Positions 28,161-36,736 of a stretch of DNA of 64,000 nucleotides are shown piece by piece. Numbering within the stretch: the stretch's first letter is position 1; each line of letters starts with the position of its first letter. This DNA comes from Chromobacterium piscinae (GTDB taxonomy: Bacteria; Pseudomonadota; Gammaproteobacteria; Burkholderiales; Chromobacteriaceae). The position numbers and the translations under genes were made by a program. Where the stretch lies: positions 1 to 64,000 of the forward strand of contig NZ_JAJOHV010000018.1 of NCBI RefSeq assembly GCF_021129175.1, read 5' to 3'. The notes beneath the pieces were generated by a model. It saw only the letters and a program-made list of their open reading frames with translations, ran no database searches and had not been told where the DNA came from.

Positions 28161-28862
28161 TCAGAAGCGTTCGAACGGCTGCAGATAGCGCCATTGTCCC
28201 GGCTGCAGTCCGGCCAGGGCCAGGCGGCCGATGCGGATGCAGCGCGCGCTTTGCAGGCTGATGCCGAGCTGGCGGCTGATTTCGGCGAAGAAGCCGGCGC
28301 GCGGCGCGTAAACGGCGCAGCGTAGTTGATGGTCGCTCTGGCGGCTGATCTTGCATTGGCGCAAGGGTTTGCCGTCCAGGCGGATGGCTGCGACGCGCGC
28401 TTTCAACTCGTCGGCCGCCGGCGCCCGCTCCACTTGCAGCAGGAATTCCATTTCGCACTCAGCCAGATGGCGCGGCAGCTTTTTATCCTGAGTCAGGACC
28501 AGCAGGCCATGGCAGCGCTCATCCACGGCGCCGAGGACGCTCAGGTGCTGGCGGTGGCGGGCCAGCCAGACTTGTTCCGCGCCGTCCTGCGGCGAGCGGC
28601 TATCCGGCCCCAGCAGCTGCGCCGGCGGCGCGTCCTCGCCCTCCGGGCGGTTCAATAGCATCGTCACCGGCAGCGTGGCCAGAGCCTGGGGTGTTCCGGC
28701 CAGCGTGATTTGCTGTTCCGGCCGTACCCGCGCGCCCAGCGTATTGACCACTTTGCCGTCTACTTTCACCAAGCCCTGCTCGATGCAGGCGTCGGCCTCG
28801 CGCCGCGAGCACAGGCCTAGCTCCACCATGCGCTTGGACAGGCGCACGCTCGTCTCATCCAT
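28161..28862 (-). CDS. Pseudouridine synthase, RsuA/RluF-like, divergent
   Basis: A 233-residue protein with an N-terminal S4 RNA-binding domain (RLSKRMVELGLCSRREADAC, residues about 6-25) and an RsuA-family catalytic domain. The catalytic-loop motif GRLDxxTxGLLxLT appears as GAVDERCHGLLVLT: the catalytic aspartate is kept but the arginine before it is lost. The end LQPGQWRYLQPFE is family-like. The start at 28862 (MDETSVRLSK) is chosen because the upstream extension lacks conservation. Target uridine (rRNA or tRNA) is not known. Confidence 0.78.
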   Translation of the reverse strand: MDETSVRLSKRMVELGLCSRREADACIEQGLVKVDGKVVNTLGARVRPEQQITLAGTPQALATLPVTMLLNRPEGEDAPPAQLLGPDSRSPQDGAEQVWLARHRQHLSVLGAVDERCHGLLVLTQDKKLPRHLAECEMEFLLQVERAPAADELKARVAAIRLDGKPLRQCKISRQSDHQLRCAVYAPRAGFFAEISRQLGISLQSARCIRIGRLALAGLQPGQWRYLQPFERF

Positions 28863-28931
28863 TTGTTCACACCTTGTAAAACGGACGGCGATTATCCGTT
28901 GCCGCCCGCGGGCTGGCAACGGAAACGGCGC

Positions 28932-29876
28932 TCAGGCGGAACGGGAGGGGCGAAGTCCGCGCCAGCTGGGTCCGGAGGCGCGGTTGCCGAGCACGATGCC
29001 GGCGATGGCCAGCGCGCCGCCGACCGCCATTTCCAGCGACAGCCGCTCTCCCAACAGGCCGGCGCCCAGCAGCACCGCGCTGAGAGGATTGAGGGCGATG
29101 AACACGCCGGCGCGGGTGGCGCCGATCCGGCGGATGCCGTCGTAGTACCAGATATAAGCCAGCGCCGAGCCCAGCGCGCCCAGATAGAACAACCCGCCCC
29201 ATTGCGCGGTATCCAGCTTGCCGATGGCGGCGAGGCTGGCGTCGCCGTGCAGCCATGCGGTCAGCCACAGCATCGACGTGCCCAGCAGGATGGACCAGGC
29301 GACTGTCTGTAGCGGCCCCAGCGCCTGCGACAGGCCGCGCGAGCCTACGCTGTACGTCACCCAGCAGGCGACGCAGCCCAGAATCAGCAAATCGCCGCTG
29401 GAGCCGGCTGCGGCGGTCAGCGCGTCGGGGTTCTTGCCGATGATGACCAGCCCCGCGCCGGCCAGGCACAACGCGACGCCGGCCAGCTTGAGCGGCGGCA
29501 AGGCTTCCTTCAGCAGCAGGAAGGAGGCCAGTGCGATCATGGCGGGATTGAGCGCGACGATCAGCGAGGCGCGGGCGGCGCCGATGTGCTGCAGGCCATA
29601 GAAGAAGAACAGGTTGTAGCCGAACACGCCGAACAGGCCCAGCAGGGCCAGTCTGAGCATTTGTCCGGGGGCAGGGCGGACCAGCGGCGTTCGCGTCAGC
29701 GCCAGGCAACCCAGCAGAGTGGCGCTGGCGATGGTGAAGCGCAGGCAGGCGGCCAGCAGCGGCGGCAGGCCGCCGGCAAGCAGGCGGCCGGCGATGAAGG
29801 TGCCGCCCCAGATCACGGCCACCAGCACCAGTTGCAGATACAGCCGGGGAGACGCGTCGCGCTCAGGCCGGCGCAT
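28932..29876 (-). CDS. EamA/DMT-family transporter
   Basis: A 314-residue protein with ten hydrophobic helices in two EamA repeats (start VLVAVIWGGTFIAGRLLAGG; second repeat from about residue 165). The family exports metabolites such as amino acids or nucleotides across the inner membrane. GAGG lies 5 bases upstream of its ATG. The start overlaps the end of the TPR gene by 14 bases, so the two are co-translated. Substrate unknown. Confidence 0.87.
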   Translation of the reverse strand: MRRPERDASPRLYLQLVLVAVIWGGTFIAGRLLAGGLPPLLAACLRFTIASATLLGCLALTRTPLVRPAPGQMLRLALLGLFGVFGYNLFFFYGLQHIGAARASLIVALNPAMIALASFLLLKEALPPLKLAGVALCLAGAGLVIIGKNPDALTAAAGSSGDLLILGCVACWVTYSVGSRGLSQALGPLQTVAWSILLGTSMLWLTAWLHGDASLAAIGKLDTAQWGGLFYLGALGSALAYIWYYDGIRRIGATRAGVFIALNPLSAVLLGAGLLGERLSLEMAVGGALAIAGIVLGNRASGPSWRGLRPSRSA

Positions 29877-31095
29877 GGTTCGCCTCTAGGCCGGCCTGCC
29901 GGCGTTGACAGGCCTGCAGGGTCAGCGGCAGCAGCTCGCGCTGCGCACGGCTGCCGCCCAGCACGCTCCAATGCGGCTGCGCCGCCTGCAAGGTGCGCAG
30001 GCTGTCTTCGACGCGGCCTTCGGCGAAATGCAGGATGCCCTTGAGCACGGTGAGGCCGGTTTGGTGGGTCTGCGGGTCCAAGCCGAAGCCGTCGCTTTCC
30101 GCGATCAGTTTTTCGATCAGCACCGGCTGGCCGCTGGCGGCGAAGGCCAGCGCCGCGTGCAGGCGGTGGAAGTGGGACATCGACGCGCCTATGCTGCCGC
30201 TCCACAAGAAGGCCAGCTGCTGCCAGATGTCGTCGAAGCGGGAGTCGTCCGGATGATTGAGGCGGTAGCGCCATAGAAAGGCCACGGCGTCCAGGTCCTG
30301 TTTGGCGAAGCGGCTATCCTTCAGCGCGTACATTTCGTGGAAGGTGCGTACCGACTGCTCGGTCTGCAGGCTCTTCTCGTAGCCTATCGCCAGGTGCCAG
30401 TACACATGCATGCGCATGCCGGCGTTGTCTATCCACTGCGCCTTGCATTGTTCGAGGAAGGTGCACAGTTCCTGCCAGCACTCCTGCTCGTGCAATGCAT
30501 GCGCGACGGCGTGGATGCCGTAGATGTTGTCGGCGCAATGGCGCAGCGATTCCAGCCCCAGTTTCAGCGCCTGGCCCGGGTGGCCGGCTTCGACGGTGAC
30601 AAAGGCCTTGATCGCCAGGTAATAGGAGGAAAGCGGATGGTCGGCGCCGATGTGGCGATCGCAGCGCTCCAGGTCCGGCACCAGTTCCGGCGTGTGGCCG
30701 GTGCAGAAGTCGAACATATGGGTGAAGAACAGCGCCACCACGTCGCTGGGATAGGCGTCCAGGTGCTGGCGGAACAACTGGCGGGCCCGTGGGTAGTCGA
30801 AGCTCACCCAGGCGCGGAACGCAGCCACCAGCAGGCGCAGTTCGGGACAGTCGGTTTCCTCCGGCGCCAGTTGCTGCAGGCAGAGCGTGAACTTGTACAG
30901 GTCCTTCAGCTCGCAGGAGGTGATGGCGTCGAAGCCGACCAGCAGCCGGCGGTAGACCGCCCGGATGGGGGTGTCCGCCTGCAGATGGTCCGGGATGCCG
31001 CGCAGCGACAGGAAGTGGCCATTGATTTCCGGCCAGATCTGGGAGGCGCCGTCGGCGGCGGAATAGACGAATTGGGGCATGGTGTCGGATTCCAT
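29863..31095 (-). CDS. TTC38-like tetratricopeptide repeat protein
   Basis: A 410-residue all-helical protein without signal peptide or membrane segment. The central motif NIYGIHAVAHALHEQECWQE (about residues 190-209) is typical of the TTC38 family of TPR-like proteins, which have no firmly assigned function. An alternative start five codons later (31080) is equally possible, as neither has a good ribosome-binding site. It is divergent from the LysR gene at 31187 and coupled to the EamA exporter, which suggests that the LysR protein controls this pair. Confidence 0.75.
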   Translation of the reverse strand: MESDTMPQFVYSAADGASQIWPEINGHFLSLRGIPDHLQADTPIRAVYRRLLVGFDAITSCELKDLYKFTLCLQQLAPEETDCPELRLLVAAFRAWVSFDYPRARQLFRQHLDAYPSDVVALFFTHMFDFCTGHTPELVPDLERCDRHIGADHPLSSYYLAIKAFVTVEAGHPGQALKLGLESLRHCADNIYGIHAVAHALHEQECWQELCTFLEQCKAQWIDNAGMRMHVYWHLAIGYEKSLQTEQSVRTFHEMYALKDSRFAKQDLDAVAFLWRYRLNHPDDSRFDDIWQQLAFLWSGSIGASMSHFHRLHAALAFAASGQPVLIEKLIAESDGFGLDPQTHQTGLTVLKGILHFAEGRVEDSLRTLQAAQPHWSVLGGSRAQRELLPLTLQACQRRQAGLEANHAPA

Positions 31096-31122
31096 GGCGG
31101 ACTAGGGAGTTAGTTTAATCAG

Positions 31123-31136
31123 GCATATTCTTATGC
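31123..31136. promoter_or_regulatory. Palindrome in the LysR divergent region
   Basis: GCATA-TTCT-TATGC is a perfect 5-bp palindrome with a 4-base spacer in the 91-base region between the divergent TPR and LysR genes. It lies just upstream of TAAAAT (31153-31158), a probable -10 box of the LysR gene. LysR regulators often bind such interrupted dyads; this assignment is inference. Confidence 0.45.
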
Positions 31137-31186
31137 TAAATGCAAGTCATGGTAAAATGAGCGATTACTCATGATGGAGCGGGCCG

Positions 31187-32104
31187 ATGACGCTGACGCA
31201 ACTGGAGATTTTCGCCCTGGTCGCGGAAATGCAGGGCTTCACCGCGGCGGCGGCCCGGCTGGGGATTTCGCAGTCGGGCGTATCGCACGCGGTGCGCGAG
31301 CTGGAACGGGAGCTGGGCGTGGAGCTGCTGCGGCGGCAGCAGGGGCGGGCGGAACTGACCGACATCGGCCGGCAATTGCTGCCTCGGGCCAGCGGCATGC
31401 TGGGGCTGGCGGAGGCGATGCGGCAGGAGGCGGCGGACGCGCGCGGCCTGCGCCGGGGCACGCTGCGCATAGGATCGTTCGGCCCCACCTCCTCAATGCG
31501 CCTGCTGCCGGGACTGTTGGCCCGTTACCGGGAACAGTACCCGGGAATCGAAGTGCATATCGACGAGGGAACGGACAGCCAGGTGTTGCAATGGCTGCTG
31601 GAGCGGCGGGTGGATGTTGGTTTCGCGGTGTTGCCCGAGCCGAGGTTCGCCAGCTGTCCGCTGGTGGAGGACCAAATGGTGGCGGTGCTGCCAGCCGGCC
31701 ATGCCTTGGCGGGCCGGCCGAATCTGACTCTGGGCGAATTGTGCGGCGAGCCGTTCGCGTTGACCGGCGCTGGTTCGGCGGAGCTGGTCACCCGGCTGTT
31801 CCAGGCCGCCCGGCTGCAGCCGAACATCCGCTACCGCTGCGGACAGCTGCTCAGCACGCTGGAAACCGTGGCGCGGGGCGAGGCGGTCACCGTCGTCGCC
31901 GAGCTGTCGTTGCCGCTGCGCCCCTATGTGACCGGCTATGTCAGCAAGCCGCTGCATCCGGCGGTGCTGCGCCAAGTGGGATTGGTGATGCTGGACGAAG
32001 AGCAGGCCAGTCCGGCGGCGCGAGCGTTTTTGCAGATGGCCGGTCGGTTGAGGCGGGAAGGCGGCTTGGAAGGCATGCTGGCCGAGAGGGGACGGCTGGA
32101 CTGA
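31187..32104 (+). CDS. LysR-family transcriptional regulator
   Basis: A 305-residue regulator with the N-terminal winged HTH (TLTQLEIFALVAEMQGFTAA ... LGISQSGVSHAVRELERELG) and a LysR substrate-binding domain from about residue 90 (GTLRIGSFGPTSSMRLLPGL). GGAG lies 8 bases before the ATG. It diverges from the TPR-EamA pair and is followed by the HoxX-like gene, so it could control either. A short inverted repeat CTGACC/GGTCAG (32101-32116) overlaps its stop codon. Confidence 0.9.
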   Translation: MTLTQLEIFALVAEMQGFTAAAARLGISQSGVSHAVRELERELGVELLRRQQGRAELTDIGRQLLPRASGMLGLAEAMRQEAADARGLRRGTLRIGSFGPTSSMRLLPGLLARYREQYPGIEVHIDEGTDSQVLQWLLERRVDVGFAVLPEPRFASCPLVEDQMVAVLPAGHALAGRPNLTLGELCGEPFALTGAGSAELVTRLFQAARLQPNIRYRCGQLLSTLETVARGEAVTVVAELSLPLRPYVTGYVSKPLHPAVLRQVGLVMLDEEQASPAARAFLQMAGRLRREGGLEGMLAERGRLD

Positions 32105-32219
32105 CCAATGGGTCAGGTTAATTATGCTTTAATCATTTAAATTGTTTCCAGTCAAATTGTATTGAATTTTCTCTGCGTAGCATGCGGCGCTTGTCCGAGC
32201 CCATACGCGGGAGAATGCA

Positions 32220-33917
32220 GTGCAAGCCTTGAGAATTGTTTTGCTGTCCACGGCCTTCAACGGCCTGACCCAACGCGCCTGGCTGGAGTTGCGCGAATCC
32301 GGCCACAAGCCGAGCGTGGTGCTGTTCACCGACGCCGACGAGGTGGCGCGCCAAGTGAGGGAGGCGCGGCCGCAGCTGGTGATTTGCCCCTTTCTGAAGG
32401 ACAGGGTACCGGCCGAGTTGTGGCGGGACAGTCCGTTTCCGGTGGTGATCGTCCATCCCGGCATCGTCGGCGACCGCGGCGCGTCAGCGCTGGACTGGGC
32501 GATCATGAAGGGCGAGAAACGCTGGGGCGTGACCGCGCTGCAGGCGGTTGAGGAGATGGACGCCGGGCCGGTGTGGTCTAGCCGCGAGTTCGACCTGCCG
32601 CCGGGCATCCGCAAGTCCGAGCTCTACAACGGACCGGTCAGCGACGCCGCGATGTATTGCATCCGCGACGTGGTGGAGAAGTTCGTCGGCGGCTATCAGC
32701 CGCAGGCGGTCGATTACGCCGATCCGCAGGTGGCCGGCCGGCTGCAGCCGAACATGAAGCAGGCTGACCGCGCTTTCGACTGGCGCCAGCCGGCGGGCGA
32801 GATCAAGCGCCGCATCGACGCCGCCGATGGCCAGCCCGGCGTGTTGGCCGATCTGGCCGGCGGCCGTTATTTCCTGTGCGACGCCCATCTCGACCACCGG
32901 ACCGGCGAGCCGGGCCGCATCCTGGCGGTACACGACGACGCGGTGCTGGTGGCCTGCGGCGACGCCAGTCTGTGGATAGGATCGGTGCGGCGGCAGCCGG
33001 CGCCGGGCGAGGAAACCTTCAAGCGGCCGGCCCGCCACGAGCTAGGTCGCCTGCTGGACGCCGCGCCCCGGCTGGAGTGGGCGGTGGATACCCATCCGCA
33101 CTGCGAGGAGAGCTACCAGCCCATCCGCTACCGCGAGGTGGGCCGGGTGGGAGAGCTGACTTTCGAGTTATACAACGGCGCGCTCAGCACCGAGCACTGC
33201 CAGCGCCTGGTACGGGCCTTGCAATGGGCGAAGCGGCAGGACACTCGGGTGTTGCTGATACGCAGCGGCCGCGGGAGCTTCTGCAACGGGGTCCATCTCA
33301 ACGTGATCCAGGCAGCGGAGCGTCCAGGCGAGGAAGCGTGGCGCAACATCCAGGCGATAGACGACGTCTGTCTGGAAATCCTCACCGCGCCGCAGCTGAC
33401 GGTGGCCGGCGTGGCCGGCAACGCCGGCGCCGGCGGGGTGATGATGGCGCTGGCCGCCGATGTGGTGCTGGCGCGCCAGGGCGTGGTGCTGAATCCGCAT
33501 TATGCAACCATGGGCCTGTACGGCTCCGAGTACTGGACCTATACCCTGCCGCGCGCAGTGGGCGGCGAGACGGCGGCCAGGCTAAGCGGCGACTGCCTGC
33601 CCATCGGCGCGCGCCAGGCCTGGCGGCTGGGCATGGTGCAGGACATCGGCCCGCGCGATCCGGAAACCTTCGGCAGCTGGCTGCTGAGCATGGCCGGCGC
33701 AGCCGAGCGCAACTGGCCGGAGCTTGTCCGGCGCAAGCAGGAGCTGGACCCGGCCCGTCTGCAGCTGTGCCGGCGCGCGGAGCTGGACGAGATGCGGCAG
33801 GACATGCTGGAAAACCGCCGCGGCTTCGCCGAGCGCTGCCAGGGCTTCGTTTTGAAGCGCCGCGCTTGCCGCACGCCGGAGCGCTTGGTCGAGGACTGGG
33901 CGCGCGTGGCGGACTGA
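32220..33917 (+). CDS. hoxX: HoxX-like protein (formyltransferase plus enoyl-CoA hydratase domains)
   Basis: A 565-residue two-domain protein. The N-terminal half is a formyl-THF hydrolase/transferase fold with HPGIVGDRGASALDWAIMKG (His79, Asp85). The C-terminal half is a crotonase fold with GRGSFCNGVHLNVI and the oxyanion-hole stretch GNAGAGGVMMALAADVVLAR. HoxX of aerobic hydrogen oxidisers releases CO from N10-formyl-THF by way of formyl-CoA for the NiFe hydrogenase active site. No hydrogenase or hyp gene is in this window. The start is GTG with GGGAG 6 bases upstream. Confidence 0.85.
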   Translation: MQALRIVLLSTAFNGLTQRAWLELRESGHKPSVVLFTDADEVARQVREARPQLVICPFLKDRVPAELWRDSPFPVVIVHPGIVGDRGASALDWAIMKGEKRWGVTALQAVEEMDAGPVWSSREFDLPPGIRKSELYNGPVSDAAMYCIRDVVEKFVGGYQPQAVDYADPQVAGRLQPNMKQADRAFDWRQPAGEIKRRIDAADGQPGVLADLAGGRYFLCDAHLDHRTGEPGRILAVHDDAVLVACGDASLWIGSVRRQPAPGEETFKRPARHELGRLLDAAPRLEWAVDTHPHCEESYQPIRYREVGRVGELTFELYNGALSTEHCQRLVRALQWAKRQDTRVLLIRSGRGSFCNGVHLNVIQAAERPGEEAWRNIQAIDDVCLEILTAPQLTVAGVAGNAGAGGVMMALAADVVLARQGVVLNPHYATMGLYGSEYWTYTLPRAVGGETAARLSGDCLPIGARQAWRLGMVQDIGPRDPETFGSWLLSMAGAAERNWPELVRRKQELDPARLQLCRRAELDEMRQDMLENRRGFAERCQGFVLKRRACRTPERLVEDWARVAD

Positions 33918-34050
33918 GGCGCATCCAGCGCCGGGTGTATCGTAACGCTGGCATACCCGGCGCCGGTTACGGGCGCGGCGTGAAATAGAGCAAGCCGCGT
34001 CAAGAAGGTTTTCGCGCATTCCCGCATAGTGGCCGCCATGGAGGACGAGC

Positions 34051-34911
34051 ATGGACAAGGCGGGCCGCTACGCGCGGCGTTTCGAAAAAGTGCTGGATCA
34101 TATTGCCAGCCATCTGGACCAGCCGCTCGACGTCGAGCGGTTGAGCCAGTTGGCCCATTTCTCGCGCTTCCATTTCCACCGACAGTTTTCAGCTTATCTG
34201 GGCGTGGGCGTGGCCCGCTACATCCTGATGCAGCGGCTGCGCCGGGCGTCGTACTGGTTGGCGTTTCAGCCGCGGCGCAAGATCACATCCATCGCGCTGG
34301 ACTGCGGTTTCGACAATCCCGAATCGTTTTCGCGCGCTTTCCGGCAAGCGCTGGGTTGTTCGCCCAGCGAATTCCGGCGCGGTCCGGACTGGCCGGACTG
34401 GCACGCGCGGATGACGCCTCCCGTCAGAGAAAGAATGGAAACCATGGAAGTCAATATCGTCAATGTCCAGCCCGTCATGGTGGCGGCGCTGGAGCATCTG
34501 GGGCCGCCGGAGCGGGTCAACGACAGCGCGCTGCGCTTCATCGCGTGGCGCAAGGAGAGCGGCTTGTCGCCGGTCGCCAGCAGCCAGACCTATGGCATCG
34601 CCTACGACAATCCGGAAACCGCCGAACCGGAGCGTTTTCGTTTCGACATCTGCGGCAGCGTCGCCGCGCCGGTGCCGGGCAATCCGCAAGGCGTGGTGAC
34701 TAAAGAGATCCCGGGGGGGCGCTGCGCGGTGGCGCGCCACGCGGGGTCGCACCACGGTCTGGGCGATATGATCGGGTATCTGTACCGGGAGTGGCTGCCG
34801 GCCAGCGGCGAGACGTTGCGGGATTTTCCGGTGTACTTCCATTACCTGAACCTGGCCAGCGACACGCCGGAGCATTTGCTGCTGACAGACATTCATCTGC
34901 CGCTGTGCTGA
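34051..34911 (+). CDS. AraC-family regulator with GyrI-like effector domain
   Basis: A 286-residue protein in which two AraC HTH motifs come first (LDVERLSQLAHFSRFHFHRQ, then KITSIALDCGFDNPESFSRA; residues about 25-115) and a GyrI-like small-molecule-binding domain follows (about 130-286, e.g. VSQ-type block PGGRCAVARHAGSH). This is the Rob/SoxS-plus-GyrI layout seen in several drug- or stress-responsive activators. It precedes the aidB-like gene by 112 bases on the same strand and may regulate it. Confidence 0.88.
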   Translation: MDKAGRYARRFEKVLDHIASHLDQPLDVERLSQLAHFSRFHFHRQFSAYLGVGVARYILMQRLRRASYWLAFQPRRKITSIALDCGFDNPESFSRAFRQALGCSPSEFRRGPDWPDWHARMTPPVRERMETMEVNIVNVQPVMVAALEHLGPPERVNDSALRFIAWRKESGLSPVASSQTYGIAYDNPETAEPERFRFDICGSVAAPVPGNPQGVVTKEIPGGRCAVARHAGSHHGLGDMIGYLYREWLPASGETLRDFPVYFHYLNLASDTPEHLLLTDIHLPLC

Positions 34912-35023
34912 TGCGCTTTGGGCCGGCTGCGGCCGGCGGCCCGATCCGCTAAGCTGAAGCGATAGAGCAAACGTTCATTGGAGCGCCGCCGCGAGGCGGC
35001 GCAGCCATTCGGGAGCGGCGCGC

Positions 35024-36667
35024 ATGAATTGGCAGACCCACGAGGTGAGCAATCAGTACGACGAGTTGCAGGATTACAGTCTGTTCGACACCGATGTCGC
35101 GCTGAAGGAGGCGCTGCATCGCGCTGGCGCGGATTGGGCGACGCCCTGGCTGGCCGATTACGGCGAGAAGCTGGGGCGCGCGGAAACCTTCGAGCTGGCC
35201 GAGCGGGCCAACCGCTGCGCGCCGCAGCTGCAGGCCTTCGACCGCCGCGGCCGGCGCGTCGACCGCGTCGATTTCCACCCGTCCTGGCATGAGCTGCTGG
35301 CGCTGTACCGCGCCCAGGGGCTGGTGTCGTTGCCGTTCGACAGCGAACGCCCCGGGCGCTGGACCGCCTTTCTAGCCGGGTTCTACCTGCATGGCCAGGT
35401 GGAGGCCGGCACCCTGTGCCCGGCCACCATGACCCAGGCGGCGATTCCGCTGCTGAGGCGGGAGCCGGCGCTGTGGGCGCAGTTGGGCGACAAGCTGCTC
35501 AGCCGCGAATACGACGCGCGCGACCTGCCGGCAGAGCGCAAGACATCGGTCTGGCTGGGCATGGGCATGACCGAGAAGCAGGGCGGCTCCGACGTGCGCG
35601 CCAACGCCACGGCGGCGACGCCGCTGGGCACCGGCGGGCGCGGCGGCGAGTACGCGCTGCGTGGCCACAAGTGGTTCTATTCCGCGCCGATGAGCGACGC
35701 CCACCTAGTGGTGGCGCAGTTGCGCGACGGCGGCCCGTCCTGCTTCTACGTGCCGCGCTGGAGGCCGGACGGCAGCCGCAACGCGGTGGCGATCCAGCGC
35801 TTGAAAGACAAGGTGGGCAACCGCAGCAACTCCAGCAGCGAGGTGGAGTTCCAAGACGCCTGGGGCGTGCTGATCGGCGACCCCGGCCGCGGAATTCCCA
35901 CCATCATCGAGATGGCTGCCTATACCCGGCTCAATTGCGTGATCGGCAGCGCGGCCTTGATCCGCCAGGGCCTGGTCCAGGCCATCGCCTACGCCCGCCG
36001 GCGCGTCGCCTTCGGCAAGCGTCTGGCCGAGCAGCCGTTGATGCGCGCGGTGTTGGCTGATCTGGCGCTGGAGAGCGAGGCGGCGCTGCGGCTGGCGGCG
36101 CGGCTGGCCGAGGGCTTTGAAAACGACGAGCCGGCCTGGAGGCGCATTGTCGCGCCGGCGGCCAAGTTCTGGGTGTGCAAGCGCGCGGTGGAACTGGCCG
36201 GCGAGACCATGGAAGTGTTCGGCGGCAACGGCTATGTCGACGCCGGGCCGATGGCGCGGCTGTTCCGCGAAGCGCCGGTCAATTCGATCTGGGAGGGTTC
36301 GGGCAATGTGATGTGCTTGGACGTGATGCGGGCGCTGCAGCGCGAGCCCGAGGCTTGGCAGCGGCTGTTGGACGAGTTGGCCGCCCAGGCGGGCGACGAT
36401 CGCCGCCTGCGCGCCGCGCTGGCGGATCTGCGGGCGATGGCGGGCTTGTCCGCGCCGGAGCTGGAGGCGCTCGGCCGTCGTTTCGCCCAGCAACTGGCGC
36501 TGACCGCCCAGGGCTGCCTGCTGCGGGCATGCGCGCCGGCGGCGGTGGTCGACGGCTTCATCGCCAGCAGGCTGGCGGATGGGCACTGGGGGCGGGTGGC
36601 GGGCGCGCTGGACGCGCGGGCGGTGGATGTCGGCTATCTGCTGGAGCGGGCGCTGCCGGGCGGCTGA
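35024..36667 (+). CDS. aidB: AidB-type acyl-CoA dehydrogenase
   Basis: A 547-residue flavoprotein of the acyl-CoA dehydrogenase superfamily; it aligns from its first residues with E. coli AidB (541 residues) through WQTHEVSNQ, FHPSWHELL, GMGMTEKQGGSDVRANAT and EVFGGNGYVD...PVNSIWEGSG. AidB binds FAD and DNA and belongs to the Ada alkylation response in E. coli; its enzymatic substrate is unsettled. No Ada box was looked for beyond the 112-base upstream gap, which contains GC-rich hairpins. Confidence 0.9.
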   Translation: MNWQTHEVSNQYDELQDYSLFDTDVALKEALHRAGADWATPWLADYGEKLGRAETFELAERANRCAPQLQAFDRRGRRVDRVDFHPSWHELLALYRAQGLVSLPFDSERPGRWTAFLAGFYLHGQVEAGTLCPATMTQAAIPLLRREPALWAQLGDKLLSREYDARDLPAERKTSVWLGMGMTEKQGGSDVRANATAATPLGTGGRGGEYALRGHKWFYSAPMSDAHLVVAQLRDGGPSCFYVPRWRPDGSRNAVAIQRLKDKVGNRSNSSSEVEFQDAWGVLIGDPGRGIPTIIEMAAYTRLNCVIGSAALIRQGLVQAIAYARRRVAFGKRLAEQPLMRAVLADLALESEAALRLAARLAEGFENDEPAWRRIVAPAAKFWVCKRAVELAGETMEVFGGNGYVDAGPMARLFREAPVNSIWEGSGNVMCLDVMRALQREPEAWQRLLDELAAQAGDDRRLRAALADLRAMAGLSAPELEALGRRFAQQLALTAQGCLLRACAPAAVVDGFIASRLADGHWGRVAGALDARAVDVGYLLERALPGG

Positions 36668-36736
36668 TTGTTCATCCGGGCGCCGAGCTGTGGATAAAAT
36701 GCGCGGCGCGCCGATTCTGTGGGTAAGTTGGCGGGG

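Noticed and set aside
32101-32116. CTGACC/GGTCAG repeat at the LysR stop as an intrinsic terminator
   Set aside because: The stem is only 6 bp and no T-run follows directly (GTTAATTATGC), so termination is not supported.
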